From NCBI GenBank assembly GCA_018398575.1, contig JAGTXZ010000020.1:1798001-1862000 (forward strand): DNA of 64,000 nt, given 5' to 3'. This document shows positions 46,086-59,612 of the stretch, piece after piece; positions within the stretch are counted from its first letter, which is position 1; every line of letters begins with the position of its first letter. This DNA comes from Ampelomyces quisqualis (Eukaryota > Ascomycota > Dothideomycetes > Pleosporales > Phaeosphaeriaceae). Made by a program: the position numbers and the translations under genes. The notes beneath the pieces were generated by a model. The model searched no databases. It was not told where the DNA came from and was given only the letters and a program-made list of their open reading frames with translations.

Positions 46086-49000
46086 GGTTGCTTACGTAGT
46101 AGGAATTATACAGATAGATGTCTTGCAATATTCAGCTACTAAGCTAGAGGAGTAGAGTAGTGTAGCAGCAGCTAGGGAGCTTTTTAGATCCTTAGGGCCT
46201 ATTAAAGTCTAGTGTTAAGAAGTTAGAGGAGGGGTAGAGAAGTAGAGGAGAGCGTATAGTTAGCAGTGTTTTGTTGTTATTTACTGTCTTTTGCTCTAAC
46301 GTAACCAAAGATTCTAGTTATTTATTATTTGTTTCTGTTGCCTAGTAACCTAAGCAAACAGGCATCTAGCAAATTACTAATAAGACTACTATTTCTCTGT
46401 CAAAGCAAGTAACTAGGTTATAGACACCTAAGAATAGGCTACCTAGGATAGATAGCAGTTAACAGGAAAACTACTTAGCATATTGCGTTAACTGCCTTAC
46501 TTTACTATTATTATTTGCGCCAACTTATTTACTGCAAGGCAAAGTAAGGTAAAGTACTACTTTATCTACTATCGCGCCCTAGCAGCACCTTGTTTTTGTT
46601 TAGGTATAGCAGGTTCCTACTATATAAAATCGCTCTTGCCCTTATTATAGTCTGCGAAACAGTACTGCGCCCTTGAAAATTGCATATTATACTATACTCT
46701 GTTAAGGGTAAACATCTAGTTAATAGAGCTATATTATCTAACTCCTTTAGGTATATACTAGCCTAACGTAGTAGATTACAATTACCTTACCCTAAAGGTT
46801 AATAGCCGCCTCGCTATCTTTACTCTACTACTGCTATACAGTGCTGCAATTGGTTTTCTTACAAAAACTACCTACTCTACGCTATCTTTTTTATCTTACG
46901 CCAGCCGCTTATCTCTACTAGTAATAGCAATAATGTTAGGCTAACTAAATAACTCCTGTTAGGAGAATATTAAGATCTTTAATTTGCTTAGACTTACGTA
47001 AGTAACCGTAGGTGCTTAGCAGGTAGCATTTATGCCTAACTAAATTAGTCGTCTTCTTTTAAGCGTGCGGACAGCTAACTCTATAATAGAGGTTGCTCTT
47101 AACTTAGAGTTATAGTTAGAGGTAGACTTTAAGGAAGAGAAGATATATTAAACTCTTTAATGTAAATGCGCACTGTTCTAATGATACAGAAATACGCAAA
47201 AAAATGCAGAGGATATAAATACCGCAAGATAATTAGAATTGTTTACATTAACAATATTGAAAGTCTGTTATAAAGCAGAGTAACTGTTACAATATTAACT
47301 ATAGTTAGCTTGTTATAGCCCTTATACCTGTTCCTATAATTAATAGTGCTAGGAAGAAAGTTTCTCTTATGTTATCTCTGTTAATTAACTCCTACTTGTC
47401 TGCCGCGCATGCACAGCACAGCGCTGTTGTTCTAAACAACGCCTTATTGCTGTTACGCTACCTTATCGTTATAAAGGGGTTGTCTTAGCTAATACGCTGT
47501 AGCGCTGTTACTTGCCTTATCCTTGTTACCTGGTAGTTACGCCCTAACTATACGCTGCCCTATCTTACTGCACCTTTAATACTGTTAAATGTATTTAGTA
47601 ATTGGCCTTAGCGTGTTAGGGCTTTAAAAGGTTTAATGACTTAGCGCTTGATACTAGAAAGCAAGCAGGCACAGCAGTTATATTACTATACAGGCCTATT
47701 TACAGTTAGATTGCACATTAGCAGTAATTAAGACATACTAAAAAGATGCTCTAGCAGAGACTAGTGTTTATCTTGCTCTTAGCAAGTAATAAACTATACA
47801 TAACAACCGCACTATACAGATAGAATAAAGCAGCAGTTGCATTTGTAACAATAAACACAATTAATAATTGTTTATATCCCCTGTTGTCTTGTTCTAAACT
47901 TAAACTCTTACAGTCTTCTAGCTAAGCGCGTAAAACTGCTAAGGATAGGAGTAATGCAGCTGTAAAAAGATAAAGTAGTTCTAAGTAGTAAGAAAAGTAG
48001 CTGTTGTTTAGCTAGTCTTCTTTAGAAAATTATAAGGAGTAAAACTGCATCTCTTACCTTGTAGGATAAACAAAATTTAGTGCTGTAAAAAGGGTAGTTA
48101 GATACACTAACTATAAAGTCTAATAGGGAAACATTAATATACGTAGGGTTTAGGCTAGCTACTTATACTATAGATTAGTAAGCCTAACAACGTTTCTTAG
48201 ATCTTCTTATATTAGTGCTAGTAAGAAGCTAAAGGTTGCATTATACAGCTATGTTAACCTAGAACATGTTACCTTTTAGACAAAGTGCGAACGCAACTAC
48301 AATAATACTAGCTATTAACAAACTAGCTTAGAAACTACTAGGAAGAGCAGCTAGAAGTCTTTTCTAGATGTAGTAGTGTCTTAAATTTGTGTTTACACTA
48401 TTTAATTTTTAAGACTTTACATCGCAATACATAAGCGCAACACTTAGCATAAGTTTAACTGTAAAGCAAATAGCAAAGCTAATAAGAAGAAAAGTTGTGT
48501 TAAAAAGAGATGTAATATATAGTATCTACACAAGAAGTTACTTGCTTATATGCTAGATTTAGAGACTTATGTACCTTGTATCCTAAGCTTGTTTACTGTA
48601 AACACAAATAGGCTAAGTACTCTGCTTCTGTTGCGCCTGACTTGTTCCAACCTCTAGAAAGACAGCTTCTCTGCCAAGTCCTTATACAGGCTTAACACGC
48701 CTCTTACAATTTTTAATAAAATGTGGAACTTACTGCATCTTGCAAGACCTAGACGTAGAGCAAGCTAGGAATGTTACTAGCTTACCTAATACCAGACTAG
48801 AGTGCTAGCAGCATTATAATTAGCTACACTTAATAATATTGTGGCTGGCGCGTTCTACGTAGGTTTTGCAGGGAAGAAAGGGGCAAACGTTACATCCCTA
48901 AGTAGCATGCGTTATCGCATAGCGCAGATAAGCTTGCATAAAAGGCTAATGCCTATTACTTCTCTAAAATTTAAAGCAGTAAGGCAAGGCATAGTATAAA

Positions 49001-49459
49001 TTAGCTAAGGAGTAAAAGAAAAGCAGTATATAAAGAGGTCTCTTACCTTGATTTTGTAGAGTCAATTACTTATCTACTTCTCTAGAGCTTATACTAGTTA
49101 AACAGAGCGCCTCTGCTGTCTTAAGATAAGTTCTTAAGAGACTATTAAAGATTCTACGCTATACTAGGACGTAGTATGTACATCTATAACAGACAAATGC
49201 AATCTATTGCTAAATATACAAGCTGGCTGCAAATAAATCTAACCAGTTAAATATAAAAGCTATAATAGAGGATAACCTGCATTCTATTTAATTAGCTTCT
49301 TAAATTTTAGGGTTACTAGAATAGGAGAAAGATTCTTATAATAACAAAGAGGACAAGAAGCATATAATAGGGCAGGCACATAATATAACAGATCTAGCCC
49401 TAGATCCTAAGCTTAGTATATCTTTATAAACAGTCTTATACTCTAATTAACTAAGTGTC
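46086..49459. other. RIP-degraded block
   Basis: I could not assign genes here. GC is low, stops are dense on both strands, and no long terminal or inverted repeats stand out by eye. Confidence 0.35.
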
Positions 49460-49860
49460 GCGAAAGATAGGATACTACTTATTGTCTCTTAGCTTAACTT
49501 GCACCTTACTTAGCTAAACAAATACGTAGAGAATATAGCAAACAGTATCAAACACATTATAAAACGCTTAGAAGAGTTAAAAGATAACTTGGTAAGCAAT
49601 ACTAGCAAAATAAAGAACCTAACTCAAAGATGTTAACAAGAAAGAAGCATTCTAAAGAGATTAAAGAGGCAAGGAGATAGTAGGTATTAGTTTATAGGCT
49701 GTATAGGACGCAAGATAAAGAGAGGATATATAACTTAAGAAGACTAGTTAATATGTAACTACAAGGAAAGGACTTAACAATGCAAGGGCAAACTTACACA
49801 AGAAGCAATCTATAGTTAAGTTCTATTTCAGGCACTATTAACGCATTAACTTAAAGACTT
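49460..49860 (+). pseudogene. Decayed coding segment with coiled-coil character
   Basis: A plus-strand frame of about 130 codons carries NSIKHIIKRLEELKDNLVSN and RSILKRLKRQGDSR, then GCIGRKIKRGYIT, with stops only at Gln/Trp-like sites. The heptad-like spacing suggests a coiled coil. No family is recognised. Confidence 0.35.
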
Positions 49861-52800
49861 ATTAATTACCAAATTGTACTATATTATACAACAAGTTAGG
49901 CGAACGCAGTACACGCAATAAGAAGCACAACAGCTATCTATAGCTCCCTAGTTTACTACTTACCTAATAATTAATTTTTCTTTAGCGCCTAATAAGTAAT
50001 CAAACTTCTTTTTTAGTTCCTTTCTATGCCAAAACAGCATACCTAGGGCGGTTCGCTCGCACTTGCTTACCTTCTTTTTATAGTCTAGTAACAGTACAAA
50101 GTTAGCCTAGTTACTAAGGACTACCTACCCCTTAAAGCTAGTAACGTTAATAGACTACGCAATCTCTAGCGCCCTTTTTGTTAGCATTGCTATAGCTGCC
50201 AAAAACTTAAAGCTAGTTTCGTAGAAATTTGTAGTTTAAGCAGACTATAGCTAAGATTTTATTACGCAAATATATTAAATGTACAATAAGTTACAGCAAC
50301 GCCTTATTTTTTTATCTAGTTAGCGTACCAGTACCTAACTGCTATTACTATTTTTGCCTGCATTACCACGATTAGCAATAAAGTACCCTGTCTATACTCT
50401 ATGCTAACTTCCCTTCTAAACTGTTACACTAAAACCAAATGTAAATTGTTATTTAACTAATTAAGAGACGAAGTAACTGTAGGACTTTTATAAGGTCTGT
50501 GCGGTAATATTGCTGTATATTAACAATAACTGTTTTAGAATGTCTAAAGCTTTGTAACGCTAAGAGGAAGCATTGTACGTAAAGTACTACCTTAGAGATT
50601 TGGACAGAGACAGCTGTAAGATACAAAGGGCGAAACTTATTACAAATTTACCTGCAGAGACGCGTTAAGGTTAGACTGCCTCTATTATTATATCTACGCC
50701 TACTCTCTTAGTACTTTAGTCTATAACTTGACATTTTAAGGCTGTACTTATAGATAAGGTTGCAGATTTCTATAGAGAGGCTTAGTTGCTTTTCTTAACT
50801 GCATCCTATGTATGTTTACCTGCTAGTAGCAATAAGAATTAGAATAATTGTGTTGTACTTGCTAAAGTAGCAGAGACTTTTTACTATTAATGCTTACTAA
50901 CAGTACTCTGTTCAAATTAATGCATTTTGCCTTAAGATATCGGGTTCGTTTAACCAGTTAAGACAAGTGTAAAAGAGAGAAGATAGAGTCTAGAGGTTGC
51001 AGCTAAGCACAAAGTGTTATTATTAACCAGCCTTTTATATCTGCATAGGACATGTGTTCCTAAGCGCACTATAGTATTCTTCGCAATATAATTATCTATC
51101 AATTACTATATAAGCATATAAGAGGTTACTTTTACACAAGACAAGCTATAAAAGCTCCGCATCTACTTATTTCTACATAGACCTATTGGCTGTCCCTTTA
51201 TCCTAGACTCTGCATGACTTAGAAGTACTTTGGCAGCTACTAAGCTATATTAACTCCTTTTATAGAGCTTAATGCATAGTCTAGCAAATAATTAATGCCT
51301 ATTAAGTACTGTAAGACAATAAATCTTATTAGATCTCTACTTACATTAAGGCAAGCAGGCGCGATAGCAACACAATTTTCTCCTCTAGTACTATTCTGCT
51401 TAATAACAACATAGACAGCGTTGCTAAGGATATAGACAGCAACATTTAGGACTCTACTGCAAGTACAGTAGTTAACTACAAAGCCTCTTAGCACAGCAGC
51501 GACACAAGTAGAGCTAAACTAGGCTCTTCGCAAGATATTTGTCTAGACAATTCTTTCTTCTCTCTAACTATTGTAAAAGGCAGTAAGGTAGGGCTCTAGG
51601 TTAATAAGGTTTGTTTGTTTAATTAGCGCGCTATACAATGCACAATCTAGCTAACTTAATTACTTAGGCATTACTCTGCTAATATGCTTTAACATAAGCT
51701 TCTAAGAGTTAGGATGCGGTAAAGGTGTGCGCAAGCAGGCAGAGTAGTAAAGTGCGCAAGTAGTATAAGCGCGCAAATTAAGGAGTTTAAGATAAGAATT
51801 ATAGATTTAGTTTGTCTTAGCTTGCAATTATGTAGCTAGGCAATCCTGCCCTTTACTATTTTCCTAGCAGTATAGTTCCCTAGCTATCGATTCTCTGTAA
51901 AGGACTAAGAAAAATACCTGTGCAAGACTCCTATAATTCTATAGCTACTATTTTACTGCAGACAAGTATATCTCTATCTGTTGGCTGTTGCTGTTACTAG
52001 ATCTCTTTATTCTCTTAATTAACACTGCTATTAGTCTTGGCCTTCTTTACTGCTGTAAATTCTCGCACAGCCCTATCTAGGCGTACCTACCTAACTACCT
52101 ATAACTTGTAGACGCTTGTAGGACCTAATTATTAGACACTATACAGAAATTATAAGTCTATGTAGTTACGCAACAAGCACAGCAAGAGCCTAGGCATAGT
52201 CTTTCCCCTAAGATACGTCTATAAGAAATATTTGCACTTAGGTAATACTTGTATACAAATAGCTATAATAACTTAACACTTCTACTCTATATACTCTTAC
52301 TTAAACTAGAAAAGAGCTAGCAGTTTAGCAGCTAATAGGCAATCTTTAGGATTATACTTTAGAGTAGACCTTATTACTGCAAGGAGTCTAGCACTTTTAT
52401 TATATATTATGTTTTTTAGCTTCCTTTCCTAAAATCTTTGCTTAAGCGTATAGCTAACTAAGATATTACTAGGTATCTCTAACTCTCCTACATCTAACTA
52501 AATTTGTTCTCTATTCTTATTAAAATATCTCTTTCTGCAAGGCTATCTCTTGAATATTGCTAGAGGTAATAGTCTAAGGGCGTAAATTATTTAGAGAAGA
52601 TAATTGTTATTGTTTTCCTAAAGGGCTTGGTTGTTACAATCTGCTTCCAGAAGAGAATTGCTATTACTCTCCTAGGGGAGATAGTTATTATTACTTGTTC
52701 TGTGCAGATAGTTAGTATTAGTGCGCGCTAGGTTAAATAGTAGTATAACAAACAGAGGTGCCCTAGTAAAGAGCTTGAACAGAAGGCAGCTAAAGCTCTA

Positions 52801-52959
52801 GATGTTAATCTAGTAATTAAAACTAGACTAGAGTACAACCTTAGGGGCGCGCAGCCTGTTTGCGATAACTAGTGTTGCAGGAGGGTTATTAGAGAAGAAC
52901 GCTACTTGATATTAGGGCTGTTAACTTAAGACTTAACAAGTAGTACGTACTAGCACTAA
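49861..52959. other. RIP-degraded block
   Basis: A stop-free minus-strand frame of 84 codons at 51,240-51,494 (hydrophobic, Cys-containing) has no recognised motif and may be chance or an exon remnant. Nothing else could be assigned. Confidence 0.35.
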
Positions 52960-52964
52960 GGTTA

Positions 52965-53580
52965 GAGAGCTTTAGCTTAACAGGAACTTTACGATTCCAG
53001 AACTCTGTAAGCGGCTGGTTTTTATAGATGCGCTTAGGAATTTGTAGATTGCCTTTAACTCTTGTAGACTAGCATTTGTCTCTAGAGAAAGGTTGTTAGA
53101 TTGGGATAGTAAGGGATAGAAGCAGGTTTCTAGGATTTGAATTACTGTGCGCAATTCCTAAGTTGTAAAGGCATTTTAGTGCTGTTAGTAGCTGCTTGCA
53201 TATTAATTTAGCCTGCTAAGCAGGGATTGGATTATAGTTAGAATCGAAACATGCTGCAATAGCAGGCTCTATAGGCTTAAAGACTAAGCACTTATACTTG
53301 CTGTTTAGACTATTATGCTTAAAGCTATCTAGAAGTATAACGATGTAGCCTTGTGCAGTAGCGTTAGCACGTATAATCTGGTTTATTTGTACTTCTTTAG
53401 ACGTACTAGACGCGTTGGAGCCTAAGATTTTGATTGCAACGTACTAAGGATTACTTTTTGGTACCTAGTTAGCAAGTAAACAATATAGGCGCTAGAGGTA
53501 TAGTACCTAGTACACTCTGCGAGCTACACAGTTAAGAACGCCCTATAGCCTAGCTTACAAATAATCTTATACTAGTAGCA
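52965..53580 (-). pseudogene. SRPK-like serine/threonine protein kinase remnant
   Basis: Minus-strand translation gives a glycine-loop-like KLGYRAFLTV followed by a TAG and LA (~53,525-53,570). After a frame change consistent with an intron come YVAIKILGSNASSTSKEVQI (~53,390-53,450), YIVILLDSFKHNSLNSKYKC and LVFKPIEP (~53,265-53,350), then ICKQLLTALKCLYNLGIAH (~53,150-53,205). The catalytic loop reads H-S-N-S-N-P-R-N, so the Asp of the H-x-D motif is Asn. The combination VAIKIL, LVFKP and H-x-N-x-x-P-x-N matches fungal SR-protein-kinase-like proteins. Stops and the lost Asp make it inactive. Confidence 0.65.
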
Positions 53581-55647
53581 ATCTGCTTGAAATATGTTGC
53601 TAATTTTTATAGGATAAAGTTTTCTACGCTGATACGACTCAACTCGCTTAGGGTATACTAGCTACCTAGGAAGCTTGTTACTAAAGGTTAACAACTCTCT
53701 ACCTTTGTAACCTATTGGCTAAAGCTAAGGTCTAGACAGCTAGATTGGTCTAGAAGACGTTAGTTAAAGTATTGATTCTTTAGGAGGCAGCTAATCTGCT
53801 AAGTATCTAGGATTAAACGCTAGGTGCCTTTTGCTGCCTAACAACAAGGATATTAGGCGCAAGAGTAGCTAGACAGTCTGATTATAGATACCTAAATATT
53901 ATAAGGAGATAAGTGCAGATTAGTTGATTTGCAGGTGCTTAGGTAATAGAAGGCACTTAAACAAGGAGCTTTAGGTAACAGTAGAATGCAACTCTAAAAT
54001 AAGATGCGGTAGGTTAGGTTGAAATAAGCGCTAAATCTGAATTAAGCTCTGTATTTGAATTGACCCTGCACTAGTGTATTGCACAGAGCTACTAAAGTTG
54101 TAAACTGCAGCTGCTGTCTAGCCCTGTGCAAGCTAACGCTAAAAGCCTAGCAGGCGTAGCGCAAGGATGGTTTTAGATTAGCAGTATACACGTTTCTTAG
54201 CGTCTAATTTGTTGTAAGCCTGCCGCAAGAAGACTTCTTATCTCTACAATACTATGCCTACACTAGTTACGTCTTAATATTAAACATCCTATTTGCCTTA
54301 CCTAGCGTAACTTCTTTATAACGTCTGGTTAGAATAAAGATAAGTAGACAGCCTTCTTAGAAGTATAGCACTTCTAAGATTTGTAATAAAACACGTCTTT
54401 TAAAACAACACTAGATACCATACTATATTATTAGCGTGTTGTCGCTTATGTTCTACAGCGTACTGCAAGTTTAGGATGTATAGACCTCTACGTAGCGTTA
54501 TGCAAATCGAAACTAATATCTGAATAGAAATAGGAAATGTGCGTACCAGAAAATGCTAAAGTCTGTAGAAGAGACGTAAGTTATAACTAGAAGTAGTTGA
54601 TATAAATAGAACGTACAGCGTGCTCTGCCTAGTAATTTACAGTAGAATATACGCCTTCTATATAAGCCAGTTAGAATAATCACGTAATCCTAACTTGTAT
54701 AAAATATAATTAATTACAGGAGAGCTACCTTACGAGCCTAGTCCTAATTAGATTAGCAAAGTATAGATAGACTGTACAGTAAGAAGAAGTAAAGTGCAAG
54801 ATCTAGAAACTAATTACAGCTAGCACTGTACTAATATTAATGCATATAAGGTGCGCTGTAGCTTAAACTTTGTAAAGAGTAGTATGTAGGGAACTTATAG
54901 AACCTAGGAAACTTAGGGAACTTAGGGAACATTAGGTGCATTTTCTTTATCTCCTTACAGTTAGCTGCAATAGAAAGCTCCCTAAAACGTTTATTTTTAG
55001 CATTATTAGCCAACCTTTATTAGAGCTATAAGAGTAGTATGCATGCAAGCCTCTTTAAGCAAGGTTGCTTAATCTGCTAGTTGTTACTATCTGCGTTGCT
55101 AAAGCATAGATTGCTGCGTTTATAGGCTACCTCCTAAGACTGTGCTTATTGGGCCTGCAAACTACAATCCGCAAAATAGCTTCTTTTGCATCTGCCCGCA
55201 ACTTAGAAGTCTGCGACTAATTATTTGCTGCGCTTAGATCCCTTCTATGCATAAGTTGTTTAGTTACGAGCTGTAATGTAGCTTAGGGGTTATACTATAG
55301 TCTTACTGTAATTAAGTATACTAGGGATGTTGTGGCTTGCAGATAAGGCAGTAGACAGAGGTAAAAGTAGGCTGCTTGCTGCAGGATATAATGTACTTGC
55401 TGAGCCAGCTAGCACTAAGCTAGGCTCTGATTAGCTTAATAGAATCTGCAATCTCAAAGTCTTAGCATTTGGATATTATTAATTGCAAATTACATTCTAA
55501 AAATTCTGTTACTGCCTAATGTCTACTAACAAATTTCTGTAGAAGTCTGTATAGGACTTTTCGCGACTGTATTAGTCTAATCTTGTTCTGTATATTACTT
55601 CCCTATTGCTTTTATTTATTATCTTTCTCTGCACAATAGGCAGTATT
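53581..55647. other. RIP-degraded block
   Basis: The left edge may hold the N-terminal exon of the kinase remnant. No other domain is seen. A short CTTAGGGAA direct repeat near 54,910-54,930 is not telomeric. Confidence 0.35.
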
Positions 55648-56400
55648 ATGCAAATTCAAGAAATCCTAGCAACTCTTAGGTCTGCCAGAAATAGCATTTA
55701 AGCTTCAGGCCTTAAAGCAGCAGATCTTAAAGTAGTAAAAGAAACAGTTGCACAGATTACATGCGAGCTTAACGTGCTTAAAGCACTTGCAGCTACCAGA
55801 ACATAGCTGTAGGATTCTAAGGACAATAAGAATAGCTCTAAGCGGTCCGCAGATTACAAAAGCAGGCTAAATAAGATAATTCAAAAAGTTTATAGTATAG
55901 AGATAAGTCCTAACACTAGATTCGTAACATTATCCTCTCTTGATATTAAAGTGTTCTTGTTTGTCGCAGTATCTTACACGCCTCTAAGTGTACAGAAAGT
56001 TAATAAAAGTACTTTTAAGTGTATCTTAAAATTGGCCCTACAGTATGTAGCAAACACTCTACTCTCTTCTAGTTAGCTATATCGCAAGGAGTTTTAGATT
56101 GCTGTAAATAGTAGCGCTATAAAAGGAAGTAGGTTTAAAAGAAGTATGTAATAGCACTTTAATATTATCGCAAGTTAACTAATTAATTATAATCAAGAAT
56201 ACTAAGATCTAGAATACACTAAGGCACTAAAGCGCCTTCGCCTAGACACTTTGGAACATGCAACAGAGGGTATGCATTACCAGGCTAGTTCTAGTTCAAG
56301 CTAGTATATTAGAATTACGTTAACATAGTATAACAACGTAGGTACTTCTTTAGAAAGCGCGAAAGGCTAAGAGATAAGATTACAAGGTAAGCGTAATACA
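55648..56400 (+). pseudogene. Decayed gene, family unknown
   Basis: From ATG at 55,648 one plus-strand frame runs about 250 codons. It opens MQIQEILATLRSARNSI and continues with an amphipathic helix, VVKETVAQITCELNVLKALA. A Lys/Ser/Asn-rich stretch and VTLSSLDIKVFLFVAVSYTPL follow. Stops are TAG/TAA at Gln-like sites. The start resembles the coiled N-terminal region of many fungal regulatory or incompatibility-type proteins, but no family can be named. Right of it, a frame at ~56,470-56,660 (plus) reads F-K-I-P-R-E-V-L-D-Q-I-L, possibly an F-box-like opening. Confidence 0.4.
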
Positions 56401-56659
56401 CATTTTAAGCTATCAAGATAGTAAAAATATTAAAGATAGTCTAGGGACAAATGCTACTTATAACTAGAGAGTTAGGGCAGGATTAGCATTTAAGGGAATA
56501 GAGACAGTATTTAAGATACCTCGCGAGGTGTTAGACCAAATTTTAGGTAATCTTAACCTGGGAGTTAGCATCATAACCATCCTAACTAAGGATCGCGTTA
56601 GTTTAATCTTACATACAGTACTACGCAAAGACGCTATTAAAATAGGCAAGCAACACAAC

Positions 56660-58787
56660 CTGCGAAGACTTTTACTTTCTATGTTAGTGTAACAATTTTA
56701 ACATCTACTACTATAGCTTTAAATTAACATCCTACAGGCACTAGCTCTACTTAAAACCCTTCTTTACTTACAATATCCTATAATGTTGCTTTGGTATTAT
56801 CTCTTTCTTAGACTCGTATACATCTAATAACACCAGGCATTTCTAATAGCTTAAACACAACAAGGCAGTTCTTGGGATATTTTGGAATTATCTTCGCGTA
56901 GTAGGACGTCTAGGGCGTAATAGCAAAGGAGGACTTGTTGCTTTTGAGCTATTATACGTCGCGTTAGCTTCTTAAATGACTACGTATTTAGAAGAGCTAT
57001 AAACTTTGTCTACTGCTATAGCTTTAAGCTTTGTATTATCCTCTGCAGTCTCTAAGAGAATATCCTGGTAATATTAGACTATTATAAGCAATTTTTTTAT
57101 CTGTAATAAGCGAATGTTGCGTTAGAAACCTGTAGAATGTGTAGTGTTTAAGAAGGCTAGCCGCAAGATAAAACTGTCTTAAGGTACTTGTTAGTCTAGA
57201 AAACTTAACTAGCAAGAGAAATATTTATACTACTCTAACACGACGAAAATGCTGCAAAACTCAGGAATAAGCAACTCGCACGGTAGTGTAGTTAGAATAC
57301 CTGCAGCAGCAGCAGCATTATTATTAGCGTGTGTTAGCACCTAACGGCAACCTAAGCCTATTAGCGTGATTTTACTGTGGTTATTGCTACTCTACTATTA
57401 GCGCAGTGCATGTTACGTAAGCTTAATCCTTACTCCTATTGTGTGTCTAGCAAGTAATCTAAACAAAACAACGTAATTCTCTGCAGTATAACTAAATTAA
57501 ATTCAGATGTTAATGTTAGCCTACGTAGGAAGATTATTGTAACTACAGCGCTAGATTTCTAGCTGTATTTCTAATCTTACTATGCGCTAAATCTTACTAC
57601 TGCACTTTTTAATCTCAAAATTACTTTGCGCTAAACCTTGCTACTGCATTCTTTAATCTCAAAGCCATAGTCTACAGCTGCGCTTAACAGTAATTCTTAG
57701 TCTACACAATTGCATTACAAGTCGAGCTGCCTTTCTTTAGAGTGCTAGCACACAAGCTAGACTATCTAAGAATTGTTAGAGCTTAGCGTTACTAATCTAG
57801 GAAAAGGAAGACAAGATAATAATATCTAGAAGAGCTGCGAGTTTGTTAACTACCTACAAGCATCTCCTAGTTAGCGCTATATTTATAATCTGCCAAAACT
57901 TTGCTAAAATTCTGCTAGAGAACCTCTGGAATTTGGTTGGAAATTCGCTAAAATTTTGTTAAAGCTCTGCTACTATCCTACTAATTTGTAATCTTTTTAC
58001 TAATAGCACTACAATTCTTGCCTACATACTAACTATCTGCAAGTCTTAGTTTACTTGCAGGTATCCCTACAATAAAATAGAAGCTACCTTTATTAAATAA
58101 AACCAAGATCTAGCTATAAAGGGGCTTAGCATTGCACGCTTAAATAGATCGTAGATTAGCATATCTCTTCTACAGCTAATCTCTACTCTCTACTTCTTGC
58201 AGAAGCAGTTGCAGGTATATTGCTGTTAGAACAGAACTAGTGCATAATCCCTAATATCTATAGAACTAGTTGTCTCTGTAAGTTGTAAGCACTGTAAGCC
58301 CCTTTATACCTGCAGCATTATAATAGAGATATGCAGCTTTATTCTGCAGGGCTAGAGAATCTAAGCAAAGGAAGAAATTTGATTAGGGTAGGCGCAGACG
58401 TAAGGGTATAAAGCAACCTATCTTAACTTCGTTCTTTATTCCTAGTATTAGCTGCCTAGCTTCTTCTAACTGTAGTTCTATTACTGTTAACTATTCTTAA
58501 CTATCTGCAACTTTGCTACCAACAAATTCCCTCTACTTACCTTTAGCATTACTATATGCTAGTAGTTAAAGACTAGCTGCTTGTCTTCTTACAAGCATTT
58601 TAAGATAGCCTGTGTATCAAAGCATGTTAATTATCTTGCTCTTAATCTACTATTAATAACCTGTTAGGAGTTCTACTTTAACATTCTTCTTCTGCCGCCC
58701 CTTTGTTAGAGCGTTCTCAGAAGTTAGGTTAGTCTTTATTAACTTTAGAAAAGTCCTTTACTAATGCGTCTACAAGTCCTACTTAAC
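56660..58787. other. RIP-degraded block
   Basis: No gene assigned. It contains a possible small inverted-repeat element at 58,113-58,318, listed separately. Confidence 0.35.
58113..58318. repeat. Possible MITE-like inverted repeat
   Basis: GCTATAAAGGGGCTTA at the left faces TAAGCCCCTTTATACC at the right, about 170 bp apart. The outermost 14 bases pair perfectly. No clear target duplication beyond TA is seen. It could be a small non-autonomous element or the stem of a hairpin. Confidence 0.35.
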
Positions 58788-59612
58788 ATGTCTACATCAA
58801 ATCAAGATATTGCACCAGCTTTAACGACGTCTAATTCCTTAAGCAGACAGAACACAGAAAGCACAAGTGCTAGCGGAGTTAACAGAGTTAACAAAGTTAA
58901 TACTAACAATAATTAAGGCTAAACCCAAGATAATAGGGATTAGAGTACTACAAGCTTAAGGGAACTTCTTAGAGAATATCTTCTATTATCTGAAGAGGAG
59001 AGGATATAGGACTTGGCTCTGGCCTCTAGAACGCAGTAAGAGGCAAAAAGCATAGATAGTTATACTAATCAATCTCTAATAGAGTTGGTACACGTTAGTC
59101 TTAGCATGCTCTAACATATAACTATAATAACGTAATCAATTGAGTTATACTTGAAATATCGCTACCAATTTCAATCCCAAAACATGTACTAAATACTATC
59201 TTTATTCTTTAATATATATAAAGCACTCTACTCTATATTATTATATACTTTTGTAAAAACAATAGCACGTCTCGATAAGTCTACTAATAATATTGTTCTA
59301 GGAGAACCTACTCCTATCGTTTAATTAGAGAAAGCTACAATTCTTAGATATAAGAAGGCAACTGGATTGGAACAGTTGCAGCATAAAATAATTCTTATGG
59401 TATGTGTTAGCACACGCTATTTAAGACTATTTGCTTATCTATTTAAGGGTAAGGATATTCAATCCAAAGTAAAGCAGAAGTTAGCCTACCCACTAACAAT
59501 ACTAAACGCACTTCTTCTTACTTCAGGCTCTTTTAACTACGGAAACATCTATATAATTATTAAAATCCTTATAGGTCTTAAAAAGCTTAAGGGAAAAAGC
59601 CTTAGGACGTAG
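58788..59612 (+). pseudogene. Decayed gene with Ser/Asn-rich N-terminus, family unknown
   Basis: ATG at 58,788 opens a frame of 275 codons ending at 59,612. The N-terminus is Ser/Thr/Asn-rich (SNQDIAPALTTSNSLSRQNT). A charged helix follows (RELLREYLLLSEEERI), then a hydrophobic C-terminal half that is stop-free from 59,283. Interruptions are TAA/TAG in Gln-like contexts, clustered at 58,914-59,185. No domain is recognised. An adjacent converging decayed gene lies at 60.4-61.4 kb. Confidence 0.45.

Noticed and set aside
54905..54935. TTAGGG-like telomeric repeat
   Set aside because: The repeat is CTTAGGGAA with only two to three copies; not telomeric.
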